Shown in pieces: positions 36,001 to 43,443 of a stretch of 64,000 nt of DNA. The DNA lies in assembly GCF_022827545.1 (NCBI RefSeq), contig NZ_CP094669.1:4705001-4769000 (forward strand), read 5' to 3'. Source of the DNA: Hymenobacter tibetensis. GTDB lineage: Bacteria; Bacteroidota; Bacteroidia; Cytophagales; Hymenobacteraceae. Both the position numbers and the translations under genes were made by a program. The notes below the pieces were generated by a model. That model searched no databases, was not told where the DNA came from, and saw only the letters and a program-made list of their open reading frames with translations. The first letter of the stretch is position 1, and each line of letters starts with the position of its first letter.

Positions 36001-37141
36001 CGATGTAGGCTAAGTGGTGGATAAGGCCCTGGCCGTCAGCAAGGCTATAATTGCCGCTGTTTTCCCGCCGAATGGTAAGCTTTTCAGATCTGATAAATAC
36101 GGACTCGCCTGAACTCAATGCCTCGGCGCCCGTGTAACGGCCGTCGCCCAAGCGTAGCAGTAGCAACTCGTCGTCGGCAAAGAGCTCTGTATCGTAGGCA
36201 TGATGCCAACCGTTGCCCAAAGCCCCGGTGTGAGCGGAAGTAGCGTACCACATACGGCTCCATTCCAGAGGCAATGGGCCAGCCAATTCAAAGTCAGTGG
36301 CCAAGCTGACAACGTTGCCGGTAGCTACATCCACTGGGTCATTGACACATGTCTTCTTACTAAATGGGTTGCCATTGCGCTTCAAGGCGTCAAACCTAGA
36401 CCCCATCTTTTTGGCAAAAGGCGAATTCATGGCTCGCTTCGCTAAGCCCGAGTTAGCCAGCTTACCAATAAGCTTGCCGCCGAGCTTCTGCATCACGAAG
36501 TTTTTGGCCGCTTCAAACGCTACTTCGCCTACAATGGCCAGCCCCACTTCCTTACTCGGGTCGCGGGCAAACTTGGTAACGCCTTTGGCGACAGCCGCGC
36601 CCGTGGCCAGCACCGTGCTGGTGGTCATCAAGTAGCCCGCGCCGGTAATCATGGCCGCTCCTAGCGGGGCACCTACGCCCGTGGCGACGAGTAGTGCCCC
36701 ACCAATGCCCATGGCCAAGCCGCCCCAAAAAGCCCAGTCGGAAGCCTCTTCAGCGGCCTCCGCAGCTTCATCAATTTTATCCATCTGCTGATCCAAGGCT
36801 ACGGCAGCATTGGCATCAGCTTTATTAAGGTGGATGTTAATTTTACCGCCGACGCCACACATGCATTTACTGGTATCGAGCAGCGGGCGGGCGCCGAGCG
36901 TAGTAATGCCCGTATCCGCTACCCGGTCCCACATGATGGGAGCAGGCACGCAGGGGGTACGGGTGACTTGGCAGACGCCGAAGGGCAGAATATTAGTCAG
37001 CGGAATGCGGTCGGCCTCGTTGGCAATCTGTGCGTCGTAGAGTAACACGGGCTTGGGCGTCACCATGAAGCGCGTAGGTATCACGCCCTTATCACAGGAG
37101 AGAAACGCCCCGTCCATTACATATTTATCACCAGTAGCCAT
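33026..37141 (-). CDS. PAAR-like (DUF4280) Rhs toxin, T6SS effector
   Basis: A 1371-residue polymorphic toxin. A DUF4280/PAAR-like domain (about 1-115; Cys-containing motifs DGAFLSCDKG and TSKCMCGVGGK) caps the VgrG spike. Hydrophobic helices (about 135-190) follow, then DUF6531-like DPVDVATGNVV (about 265) and many YD/RHS repeats (about 330-1130). The conserved core ends at about 1265 with [29 protein letters not shown] and SWLDEWGL. The variable end (about 1266-1371, DNA 33029-33340) is AT-rich and contains GWQHIDERHITGN and KKIVINGRKDLVRVVTDSHDG. This pattern recalls BECR-fold RNase toxins, but the family is not certain. The gene is followed by its overlapping immunity gene and preceded by vgrG and an adaptor-like gene. 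Confidence 0.9.
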   Translation of the reverse strand: MATGDKYVMDGAFLSCDKGVIPTRFMVTPKPVLLYDAQIANEADRIPLTNILPFGVCQVTRTPCVPAPIMWDRVADTGITTLGARPLLDTSKCMCGVGGKINIHLNKADANAAVALDQQMDKIDEAAEAAEEASDWAFWGGLAMGIGGALLVATGVGAPLGAAMITGAGYLMTTSTVLATGAAVAKGVTKFARDPSKEVGLAIVGEVAFEAAKNFVMQKLGGKLIGKLANSGLAKRAMNSPFAKKMGSRFDALKRNGNPFSKKTCVNDPVDVATGNVVSLATDFELAGPLPLEWSRMWYATSAHTGALGNGWHHAYDTELFADDELLLLRLGDGRYTGAEALSSGESVFIRSEKLTIRRENSGNYSLADGQGLIHHLAYIEATDSYKLARLESPVNRAVIEFDYSMQGFLRGIRDSAGRLLTVEHDDQGRIVAIQAPHPTEPRGLVYLVRYTYDRKGRLTRVTDALNQAWQYTYAGGLLTQCTYKNGVTFNYEYEGEETSARCVHVWGNEGFYADRLTYNLDAHQTIATNSVGAHWVYEYDPESGLVTRLFDGRGGLTVTEYNEYSELISETDPLGNETRYEYDERGNCILTELPDGAQLLRVYDAQSRLIQLTDAVGGQWQWSYTDDGYLAQRTDPMGRAMQYTYTNGRLHTITDQVSGRTTTLTYDAAGNLLEVQTADGQRSRWLYDQWGRVHKSSDPRGNVQWREYDLLNRVTTVHEPDGNVRHFRYDSLGNVTHAQDRHHTVQYAYRGLTCLIRRAEAGTAVEFLYDSEGRLRAVVNEHGLTYRFELDAEGDVVSEAGFDGLTRHYQRDVGGRVAELTMPTGQRTRYSYDRAGRVLEVLYGDGSSENYLYRADGALLEATNATATVQFERDLLGAILQEQQGEYTVTSDYDIFGNRTSLTSSLGAEVRYSHDASGSVEQIKAGSWQALFERDPQGLELQRTLSGGVRTRWKRDTLGRPVEQRIRAKVGQPERVRHYGWQAGDRLTQIEDSQHGLTRFEHDAFGNLAATHFGDGRHELRLPDAVGNLFTTPQRQDRRYGPAGQLLEANGTRYSYDTAGNLSQKITAHGDEWRYAWLPAGHLAEVVRPDGDVVRFTYDALGRRVSKLYRGKVTRWVWDGHKPLHEWTSLEVDADDAAEVITWLFEEEDFAPVGKLQGQAAYSVVTDHLGTPLQLHDGQGQVVWSAELSSYGQRRAQTGPTTNCPFRYQGQYEDVETGLYYNRFRYYDPESGNYISQDPIRIFGGASLYAYVPDPTSWLDEWGLACTRQKPRLDNGNTKEGWQHIDERHITGNSPKGPGDLFAPGTSRQQIQKGANKVVAKGKRVSDPNKQIQTFEKKIVINGRKDLVRVVTDSHDGNRIISMFPVITGP

Positions 37142-37199
37142 AGGGGTAAATAATAAGCGTTGCTAAGCAGAAAACACGAAGGCTTATTGTGCCTTTCAG

Positions 37200-38039
37200 C
37201 TAGTCGACAGTCTGCAACTCATGCTGCGTTTCGTTGCGGTAAATGCCAGGCACTTCTGCCAGTAGATGTTGCTTAGCCGTACGAAGCCAGCCCGTGAGGC
37301 TATCCAGCCGGTAGCTCTCAGTGCTGGCTGCCGAAAGTGTCACCTTCAGTTGGGGGTTATCAGCCATTGCTCGGAATAAACGAAGCAAGTCGTCGTCGCG
37401 GAAGGCTGCTTCGTTGAGGGCGCCCGTCACCTGTAGATCTAGGTCGTTGTCCGTTGAGCTAGCATGCTGAGCAGTAGTCGTCATAAGCAGGGGCAGATCC
37501 ACCTGATTGATGAATTGCTCTAGCACACGGCGGGTAGTTACCGGCGCTTCGGGGGTATAGCCGTACCCGTACAGGCCGGGCAGCAACACGCCATGTACTC
37601 CCTTATGGCGAAGTGTCTTCTCAAAGACGCCGTCTACCTGAATATTTCGTTCGAAAGCGTCGAAGAAAGCTTTGGAATATTGCTTGGCGTATTTTTTAAC
37701 CACTCCTGACTTAATGCGCTGCCAGGTTTTCAGCATCTCGGCTTTATTGTCAATCCGCTCCAGCCGCCCATAGATGTCGGTCTGAATAATGAGCGAGTTA
37801 CTGACCTGATTTAAATCAGCAGCCAAAGCAGTAAAGAACGAAGGTTTTTCAGCTTCGAAGCTAAGCACCTCAATAGCCAAGCGGTACGTGTTATTGGGTT
37901 TGCGTTCCAGCAGCGTCTGGCGGGCCACCGTATGGTACACGTTATGTTCTTCGGCCTCATTCATACGCATGTGTGAGGTGGTGGTGAGTCTGTACGTACG
38001 CGGGGCCGCTAAGGCCCCCATTGCCAACGGCAAGGACAT
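37200..38039 (-). CDS. Putative VgrG-Rhs adaptor/chaperone
   Basis: A 279-residue soluble protein between vgrG (11 bases upstream) and the PAAR-Rhs gene (58 bases downstream), all on one strand. I recognise no family. It is beta-rich in the first 90 residues (YRLTTTSHMRMNEAEEHNVY), with a central helical region (WQRIKSGVVKKYAKQYSKAF) and a C-terminal part ending TAKQHLLAEVPGIYRNETQ. Known T6SS adaptors (DUF4123, DUF2169, DUF1795) occupy this place, so an effector-loading role is inferred from position only. Confidence 0.5.
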   Translation of the reverse strand: MSLPLAMGALAAPRTYRLTTTSHMRMNEAEEHNVYHTVARQTLLERKPNNTYRLAIEVLSFEAEKPSFFTALAADLNQVSNSLIIQTDIYGRLERIDNKAEMLKTWQRIKSGVVKKYAKQYSKAFFDAFERNIQVDGVFEKTLRHKGVHGVLLPGLYGYGYTPEAPVTTRRVLEQFINQVDLPLLMTTTAQHASSTDNDLDLQVTGALNEAAFRDDDLLRLFRAMADNPQLKVTLSAASTESYRLDSLTGWLRTAKQHLLAEVPGIYRNETQHELQTVD

Positions 38040-38050
38040 AGCGGCGGGTT

Positions 38051-39886
38051 TTAGTGAATCTTGGTTTTGCCGGAGCTGATGCTGGCCTTGCTGCCCCCAT
38101 TCACGTCCAACGAAGACGAGGCTGCAATTTTCATGGTGTTGTCGGCCTGGATGGTGGTAGCCTTGCCTTTCATATCCACCTTATCGCTGCCGGTCATGGC
38201 TATTTCCTTGGCCGTTTTCGTGATTTTGGTTTTGGCATTGATAGTCACGTTTTCGGCCGTGAGCGTAATATCCTTTTTGGCCGTGAGTGTGATGTCGCCG
38301 CCGGCGGTGAGGTTGATGGGGCCGTTGGTGCTGATGCTCACGCTACCGTCGCCGTTGAAATTGATGTTCAGCGAGGTGCCTTTGTTGTTGGAGTTGGAGA
38401 TGTTGATGCTCTGCTCGCCCTGCTTGTCCTGCATCACGAACTTGTTGCCGCCGGCCGTTTGTAGGCCTTTCATCAGGTTGCCATCAGGGGAGTACTTGGC
38501 GCCTTGCTTGTTGTTGGCGTGGAACATGTTGCCCAGCACAAAGGGCTGCTCAGCTAGCCCGTTTTGATAGCCCACTAGCACCTGCGAGCCAACTTCAGGC
38601 TTGAACAATTGTCCTTTACCGTCGCCACTGTAGGGAGTGAGTAGCCGGATCCAGTCCGTTTCGGCATCTGCAGGCGTGCTTACAGGCCAATGGTAGCGTA
38701 CGCGCAAACGCCCTAGCTTCTGAGGGTCGGCGTCGTCTATAACTTCGGCTAGCTCAGGCGTGCCAGCTGGCGGGTTGTAGCCGGGGCGCACGGGGGGCAC
38801 ATTCAGGAAATGCGGAATAGCCGTGAACGAATTGCTGTAATTGCCTTCTGCGTCGAGATAGTGCGAAATACTGATGATACGGTACTTGCCGAAACTCTCA
38901 GCCGTGATGTGACGACTGCCCAGACCCTCCCCGCTTACGTTAATAACGCCTCCTACTCGTAAGGCTGGATTGTCGCTATGCCCCTCAAAGGTGATCAACT
39001 CAGCCGCTGTATTGGCCTTGAGCATTTTAGCTTCTTCATCCAGCTCACTAGCGCTGGCAATCAGCATTTCGGCCGAGATATGCAGTTCGTCGGTAAACAG
39101 CTTTTCTGATTGTTCGAGCGCAAAGCTGCCAAAAGGGTGACCAGAAATACCGGGCACCTGTTGGCTGCTCGTTGAGCTTTTGAACTTCTCGTTTTTCTGA
39201 TAGCTATACTCGTACATTTTCACCTTGGCCGGTCTGAGGGCCATGCCAAAGGTGAAGCTATTGTAAACACCGTCGGCTATAAAATCCTGTTCGGTGCCGG
39301 CAGCTGGGGCTCCTAATTGCAGGGTTTCGCCGTCATAGTAAAACCACTCGCCATACTCCGTAGCTAGGCGACTCAAAAAGTCGAAGTTCGTTTCATCGTA
39401 TTGGGCTACGAAGGCAATGGGGGCAGTATGTACTGGCTTGATGCTGTGCTTGAGCATGTTGCCTGGGTATACCTGCAATACCTTGCTAAAAATGCTGCTC
39501 AACGTTTGCTTAACGAAAGTGCGCCTCTTCAGACCGTCTGTTAGAAGATAGTTGGGGCTGTAGCCGCGCACGATAATACTGCCAACGTAGTCAGTGTCCT
39601 TGCTGGTAGCAATGTTGGTAACTAAGCCCTTAAACTTGAACACCTGCCCTTGATTGAAATGGAACGCGTCAGCCGTCAATTCCATGTTTAGCGGCTGCCC
39701 AAGTAGCCGCTTGTGGGCCTTCGAGAAGAAAGCTTCCTGCGGCCCCTCAACGTTGTCAAAGGGCACGGCTATCTCGAAGTGATGGTGACCAAATAAATCC
39801 TGGTGCAACACAAGGTGCTGGATATCGGGAGCTGGAGCTAGAGGAGTTCCAGCGCACTGCACAGTTGCTGTGACCTGACGAGCCAT
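38051..39886 (-). CDS. vgrG: T6SS spike protein VgrG (TssI)
   Basis: A 611-residue protein. The gp27-like domains (about 1-370) include the FAPF-like DETNFDFLSRLATEYGEWFYY motif. The gp5 OB-fold (about 385-470) has KLGRLRVRYHWP, FKPEVGSQVLVGYQNG and AEQPFVLGNMFH. The C-terminal triple beta-helix (about 490-611) has repeated short strands (GGDITLTAKKDITLTAENVT). There is no extra effector domain after the helix, so cargo must ride through the PAAR-Rhs protein encoded downstream. It is the first gene of the minus-strand effector operon and is divergent from the hydrophobic-tail effector candidate. Confidence 0.92.
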   Translation of the reverse strand: MARQVTATVQCAGTPLAPAPDIQHLVLHQDLFGHHHFEIAVPFDNVEGPQEAFFSKAHKRLLGQPLNMELTADAFHFNQGQVFKFKGLVTNIATSKDTDYVGSIIVRGYSPNYLLTDGLKRRTFVKQTLSSIFSKVLQVYPGNMLKHSIKPVHTAPIAFVAQYDETNFDFLSRLATEYGEWFYYDGETLQLGAPAAGTEQDFIADGVYNSFTFGMALRPAKVKMYEYSYQKNEKFKSSTSSQQVPGISGHPFGSFALEQSEKLFTDELHISAEMLIASASELDEEAKMLKANTAAELITFEGHSDNPALRVGGVINVSGEGLGSRHITAESFGKYRIISISHYLDAEGNYSNSFTAIPHFLNVPPVRPGYNPPAGTPELAEVIDDADPQKLGRLRVRYHWPVSTPADAETDWIRLLTPYSGDGKGQLFKPEVGSQVLVGYQNGLAEQPFVLGNMFHANNKQGAKYSPDGNLMKGLQTAGGNKFVMQDKQGEQSINISNSNNKGTSLNINFNGDGSVSISTNGPINLTAGGDITLTAKKDITLTAENVTINAKTKITKTAKEIAMTGSDKVDMKGKATTIQADNTMKIAASSSLDVNGGSKASISSGKTKIH

Positions 39887-40047
39887 AGGATGATAATAAT
39901 ATAGTGTGGTAGCAGACCAAGGTAGAAAACTTTATGCTATGTTCACCTTGGCTTACTCGTTAATTAGGTATTACGCCTTGTCGAGTTGAACAGGCTGTGG
40001 TCAATTTTGTATCTTACCTAAATACATAACATTCGCCTTATCGCTCT

Positions 40048-41112
40048 ATGCCAACTTACGCCAGCAGTTCTCGCTCTAAACACGCCGCCTGCTTAAGTGG
40101 CCAGCCTCCTCAAGCACGTAACTCGAGCGCCCGAACGCAATATACGGCGCATCTTACGGTCCGTCATGGGGCCGTTCAAGACAACACAACGCCAGAACGA
40201 GTGCTTGGTTCGCGGGCCAAAACGTTGGTTTTGGGGCAAAACCCGATTTTAGCGCTTTTGGGTAAAACCCGTGCCTTTCCCGGTCAGATTGCAGGCGCAA
40301 AAGAGCTTTTAGGAAAGACGCTCCAAACAGCTGACGGCCGCTCTTTCCGCATTACCGGTATGGAAATAGTGTTGCCCGACACGGCTGACACCTATGCTAT
40401 GCACAAGCGCTACGGCATGCCAGCCGATGCCACGCACGTCCAGCCCCGGCCGCACCGGGCGGTCGAAAATCAACCTCTTCCCTGGGACAGACCAGCGGGT
40501 CCATTAACCACTTTTATGCGCCCCACAGGCACGCCGGCGCCTACATTGGTTGGGCCGACGCAGCCACCCCAGCCCCTTACTGCGACAGAGAAATACGTGG
40601 GTGTGCCCTTGGATGTCGGCGGCAAACACTATGGAGGCGCTACTAGCGTACTAGAAGCTAATGCGCTAACCCATGCCTCCAAGGCGCGCATCGGCAATGC
40701 TTTGCTGCTAAGTGTGCAGAAGTTCAACCGCATGGCTGGCAGCCGAGTGCTGGCTCCTTCCCGTGTGCTAGCAGGCGGCAGCAAACTGCTAAATGCAACG
40801 GAAGGAGCGGCTAACTTTAGCTCGAAGTTTGGCACTAAGTTGGGGTACGCAGGCGTAGGGCTTTCGGGCGCAAAAATCATTTATGAAGTGAGCAATGATA
40901 AGTGGAATGCCCACACAATTGTTGACGGTGGAATATTGGCTGTAACGGTTACAGGTATGCTCGTTACAATAGCAGCGGCTGGTACAGCACCAGTATGGGT
41001 ACCTATTGCTGGCGCTGTTATTCTGATTTATGGGTTGGCTGACTATAGTTTTGACTTAGGTGGTAAACTCGACGAATCATTTGGCCGGCGCACTAACTTT
41101 TGGAAAAAGTAG
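40048..41112 (+). CDS. Putative T6SS effector with hydrophobic C-terminal tail
   Basis: A 354-residue protein divergent from vgrG. The N-terminal half (about 1-200) is basic and Pro-rich, with HLTVRHGAVQDN, then FPGQIAGAKELLGKTLQTAD. The C-terminal part (about 205-354) contains a paired hydrophobic segment (GGILAVTVTGMLVTIAAAGT and APVWVPIAGAVILIYGLADY) and ends DLGGKLDESFGRR plus a short tail. I do not recognise a family. The tail recurs three more times downstream as orphan, partly decayed copies, each next to a putative membrane or lipid-anchored protein. That pattern is typical of toxin ends, so I infer a membrane-active effector. Confidence 0.55.
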   Translation: MPTYASSSRSKHAACLSGQPPQARNSSARTQYTAHLTVRHGAVQDNTTPERVLGSRAKTLVLGQNPILALLGKTRAFPGQIAGAKELLGKTLQTADGRSFRITGMEIVLPDTADTYAMHKRYGMPADATHVQPRPHRAVENQPLPWDRPAGPLTTFMRPTGTPAPTLVGPTQPPQPLTATEKYVGVPLDVGGKHYGGATSVLEANALTHASKARIGNALLLSVQKFNRMAGSRVLAPSRVLAGGSKLLNATEGAANFSSKFGTKLGYAGVGLSGAKIIYEVSNDKWNAHTIVDGGILAVTVTGMLVTIAAAGTAPVWVPIAGAVILIYGLADYSFDLGGKLDESFGRRTNFWKK

Positions 41113-41353
41113 GAATCGAATAGGGTGTGTTGATAATACCAAAAGCAACGTCCCGCTGGGCTGGCCGAAGCAGCCTTCCGCTAAAATAACTTCTGATGAA
41201 TGCAGCGAAGCGGGAGAGCGGCAGCCCAGATCTAACTCTAGTTCCGCAGGACGGGCTGAAAGGCTCGAAAAGCCATGTGCAGCTACTGTCTGCGGGTACT
41301 AGTAGTGAGCCTTTACTACTTCTGTTCGCTCCATGTAATGTTTAACCTATGTA

Positions 41354-41752
41354 ATGAAAAATCCTTTAAACCTATATCTATTAATCAATTATAGCGCGGC
41401 CGTACAACTTAGCAATGTTGAGAACGAGCGCGCATTCATTGTGTCAGATTTTTTCATCGTATGGCAATGCATGCATCTGTATCTGACGTTGTTCTTTTTT
41501 TTGTTCTACCGTAGTGTACCATTTGGCTACCAACTTATCGGCTTTGGAGGGGTACTTTACTTTTTTTATAAAGTAGTCCGGCCCGCTTTTCATCAACAAT
41601 TCCGTACCGCCGGTTTAGCGCAGGTGTACCGCGAATTACCACGTGGCAGACGTGCAATCTATACCCTGATCAGTTGCACCATGTCACTAGGTGTGCTTGT
41701 ACTTATTTATGCCGTACTGCTTTTTCGGCAAAGCCACTCGCTGAGCTACTAG
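41354..41752 (+). CDS. Putative membrane immunity protein (first of a pair)
   Basis: A 132-residue protein with about three membrane helices (FIVWQCMHLYLTLFFFLFYR; LIGFGGVLYFFYKVV; TLISCTMSLGVLVLIYAVLLF). It is homologous to the protein at 41932-42480: both share YLLxxYxAxVQ, ERxF, YRSxP/WRSLP, VRP or RPV, and YxxLPR/YPPAQR blocks in the same order. It follows the hydrophobic-tail effector gene (241-base gap). The inner-membrane location fits protection against a membrane-damaging toxin. Confidence 0.55.
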   Translation: MKNPLNLYLLINYSAAVQLSNVENERAFIVSDFFIVWQCMHLYLTLFFFLFYRSVPFGYQLIGFGGVLYFFYKVVRPAFHQQFRTAGLAQVYRELPRGRRAIYTLISCTMSLGVLVLIYAVLLFRQSHSLSY

Positions 41753-41758
41753 CCAAAA

Positions 41759-41935
41759 ATGGGAATTTTGCTTGCTGGAGGCACAGCGCCGGTGTGGATT
41801 CCGGCGGCTGGCGCTGTTATCCTGATTTATGGAGCTGGCCACTTCTCCTACGATTTAGGCGACCAACTCGGCAACTCTGTGGGGCGCAGTTCCCAGTTCA
41901 AGGAAGTCTGGGAGAAAATGGGCATGGGACGATGA
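41759..41935 (+). pseudogene. Orphan effector tail, copy 2 (open frame)
   Basis: An uninterrupted 58-codon frame beginning MGILLAGGTAPVWIPAAGAV and containing ILIYGAGHFSYDLGDQLGN. It corresponds to the last 45 or so residues of the effector at 40048-41112, with a different very end. There is no N-terminal effector part. Its stop overlaps the next start in ATGA, as toxin and immunity genes often do. It is either a displaced toxin end or a short expressed peptide. Confidence 0.7.
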
Positions 41936-42480
41936 TAGCAACACTGCTTTTAGTAGCAGCCGTGGCAGGGCTATCAGGGCCAGAGACTGGCTTCCTAGTG
42001 GCCTTCTTATTGCTGCTAGGTTGGCCTTGGTTGCTGGCCGGCTGGGCGTTCTGGCGCCTACGCAGCGCCCAGCCCGCCGGTGGGCTAGGGCGCGCTTATC
42101 TGCTGGCCTGCTACGCGGCTTCGGTGCAGGTCAACGCGGCCCACGTGCGGGGCGAGCGGGTCTTCCCCTTTGTACACTTTGTGGTTGCCTCGCAAGCCGT
42201 GGCTCTCTACACCGCGCTATACCTGCTGCTGCGGTGGCGTAGTCTACCTGCGAGTTTGAGTGTGGCCAGCGTATTGCTAGTTACTTGGCTGACCTACCGC
42301 TACCTGCGGCCGGTCGTGGAGCACCGCTTGCGGGCTTGGGGTACTGTGGACGCCCTCGAAAACTACCCACCGGCTCAGCGGCGGGCCTGGGGACTGCTCG
42401 GCCACACTTGCTTCTGGGGGGCTTTTACATTCATTTTCATTTGCTTGGGCTTGCACGGTAAACTTGCTGCTTGGTTGTAA
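41932..42480 (+). CDS. Putative membrane immunity protein (second of a pair)
   Basis: A 182-residue protein from the ATG at 41932, coupled to the preceding tail remnant by ATGA. A longer open frame reaches back to 41674, but it would read through the tail copy in the wrong frame. It has about five membrane helices, starting LLLVAAVAGLSGPETGFLVA. Residues about 55-175 align by eye with the protein at 41354-41752 (paralogue). It is GC-richer than its paralogue. Confidence 0.55.
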   Translation: MIATLLLVAAVAGLSGPETGFLVAFLLLLGWPWLLAGWAFWRLRSAQPAGGLGRAYLLACYAASVQVNAAHVRGERVFPFVHFVVASQAVALYTALYLLLRWRSLPASLSVASVLLVTWLTYRYLRPVVEHRLRAWGTVDALENYPPAQRRAWGLLGHTCFWGAFTFIFICLGLHGKLAAWL

Positions 42481-42482
42481 AA

Positions 42483-42622
42483 TTACTAGCGGGCACCGCG
42501 TCGGTATGGATTCCGGTGGCTGGCGCTGCTATTCTGATTTATGGCCTCACCGACTATGCATTGGATTTGGGGTCGCTACTCAAAACGCTGGTAGCAGAAT
42601 TGGCAACTCTTTCGCCCTATGA
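42483..42622 (+). pseudogene. Orphan effector tail, copy 3 (frameshifted)
   Basis: Reads LLAGTASVWIPVAGAAILIY, GLTDYALDLG in one frame. After a shift it reads RIGNSFAL and a stop that overlaps the next start (42619) in ATGA. The match to the effector tail at 40975-41100 and to copy 2 is clear at both DNA and protein level. No N-terminal part is present. Confidence 0.72.
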
Positions 42623-43158
42623 AGCAGGTACTGTTCGCTCCTCTTGTTGTTGCTTGGCTCGCCGCCGCTGGCCTAAGCAGTTGTAATTCGGCTCCGGATC
42701 GGCAACGGGCATTCTTGGAACACCATGCCCACGACAACTTCACTCCGTTTCGAGAGGTGTCACTGTTCATTCGTGGCTCCGACGCCGCTGGGAATACGGT
42801 CATAGTGCTGGCAGATGGCCAACTGGCCACCACTTGCCCAGGCGAAGCCCCACTCACGTTCATCACGGTGTCCACCACAACGCGGCAGGTGCAACAGGTC
42901 AAGCACGAGTTTCCGAACGGCTGCGTGCCCCGAATAACCCAGCCCCAAATCAGGCAGTTGACGGCGGCGTTTTTGCGGTATCAAGCTCAGAGCCTCCGCG
43001 CCGATAGTGACGGCAATGTGTTTGTCGGGTTTGAGAAGCGCGGCCTCATGGCAGCTGATTTGGTGTACGTTAATGCGCCCGCCCACCTGGATAAGTACTT
43101 CTACACTGACTTTGCGCCGGTTGCAGGAAAATGGTACGCCCGAAAGGCCTCGGACTAG
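42619..43158 (+). CDS. Putative lipoprotein, possible immunity protein
   Basis: A 179-residue protein with a lipoprotein signal (lipobox LSSC, Cys at about residue 22). The mature part is soluble, with SLFIRGSDAAGNTVIVLADG and HLDKYFYTDFAPVAGKWYAR. The family is not recognised. Its start is coupled (ATGA) to tail copy 3, as the membrane immunity candidate is coupled to copy 2. An envelope-anchored immunity protein would fit a toxin that acts in the periplasm or on the membrane. Confidence 0.55.
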   Translation: MKQVLFAPLVVAWLAAAGLSSCNSAPDRQRAFLEHHAHDNFTPFREVSLFIRGSDAAGNTVIVLADGQLATTCPGEAPLTFITVSTTTRQVQQVKHEFPNGCVPRITQPQIRQLTAAFLRYQAQSLRADSDGNVFVGFEKRGLMAADLVYVNAPAHLDKYFYTDFAPVAGKWYARKASD

Positions 43159-43171
43159 CTAGCAATCCGCG

Positions 43172-43243
43172 ACACCAGCCGACTACGCTTTGGATCTGGG
43201 CGGCCAACTCGACAACGCCGTGGGACGCCACAGTGGCTTTTGA
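43172..43243 (+). pseudogene. Orphan effector tail, copy 4 (shortest)
   Basis: Reads TPADYALDLGGQLDNAVGRH, then a short end and a stop. Only the DYxLDLGGxLDxxxGR part of the effector tail is left, without the hydrophobic segment. It follows the lipoprotein gene by 13 bases and ends the array. The next 200 bases hold nothing recognisable before the convergent MFS gene. Confidence 0.65.
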
Positions 43244-43443
43244 AAATAATCATGCTGCTTGGTCGCGCTTGCTTCTGAGGTGCGTTCACTTCTGTTGTCA
43301 TCAGTGCCATCTTGTATGAATACTTCTGAAAGCGCTTGCGCAACAGTATATGGCAAGCTTTCCTCTTATCCATATTCACAAGGCAGCCGTGCTATTGCTT
43401 TACTCTGAGCACTTCTTGGTTGGGTTGCTAGCCAATATCACCG

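Noticed and set aside
41674..41931. Extended N-terminus for the 41932 membrane protein
   Set aside because: The extension reads through effector-tail copy 2 in the wrong frame; the ATGA overlap at 41932 gives a better start.
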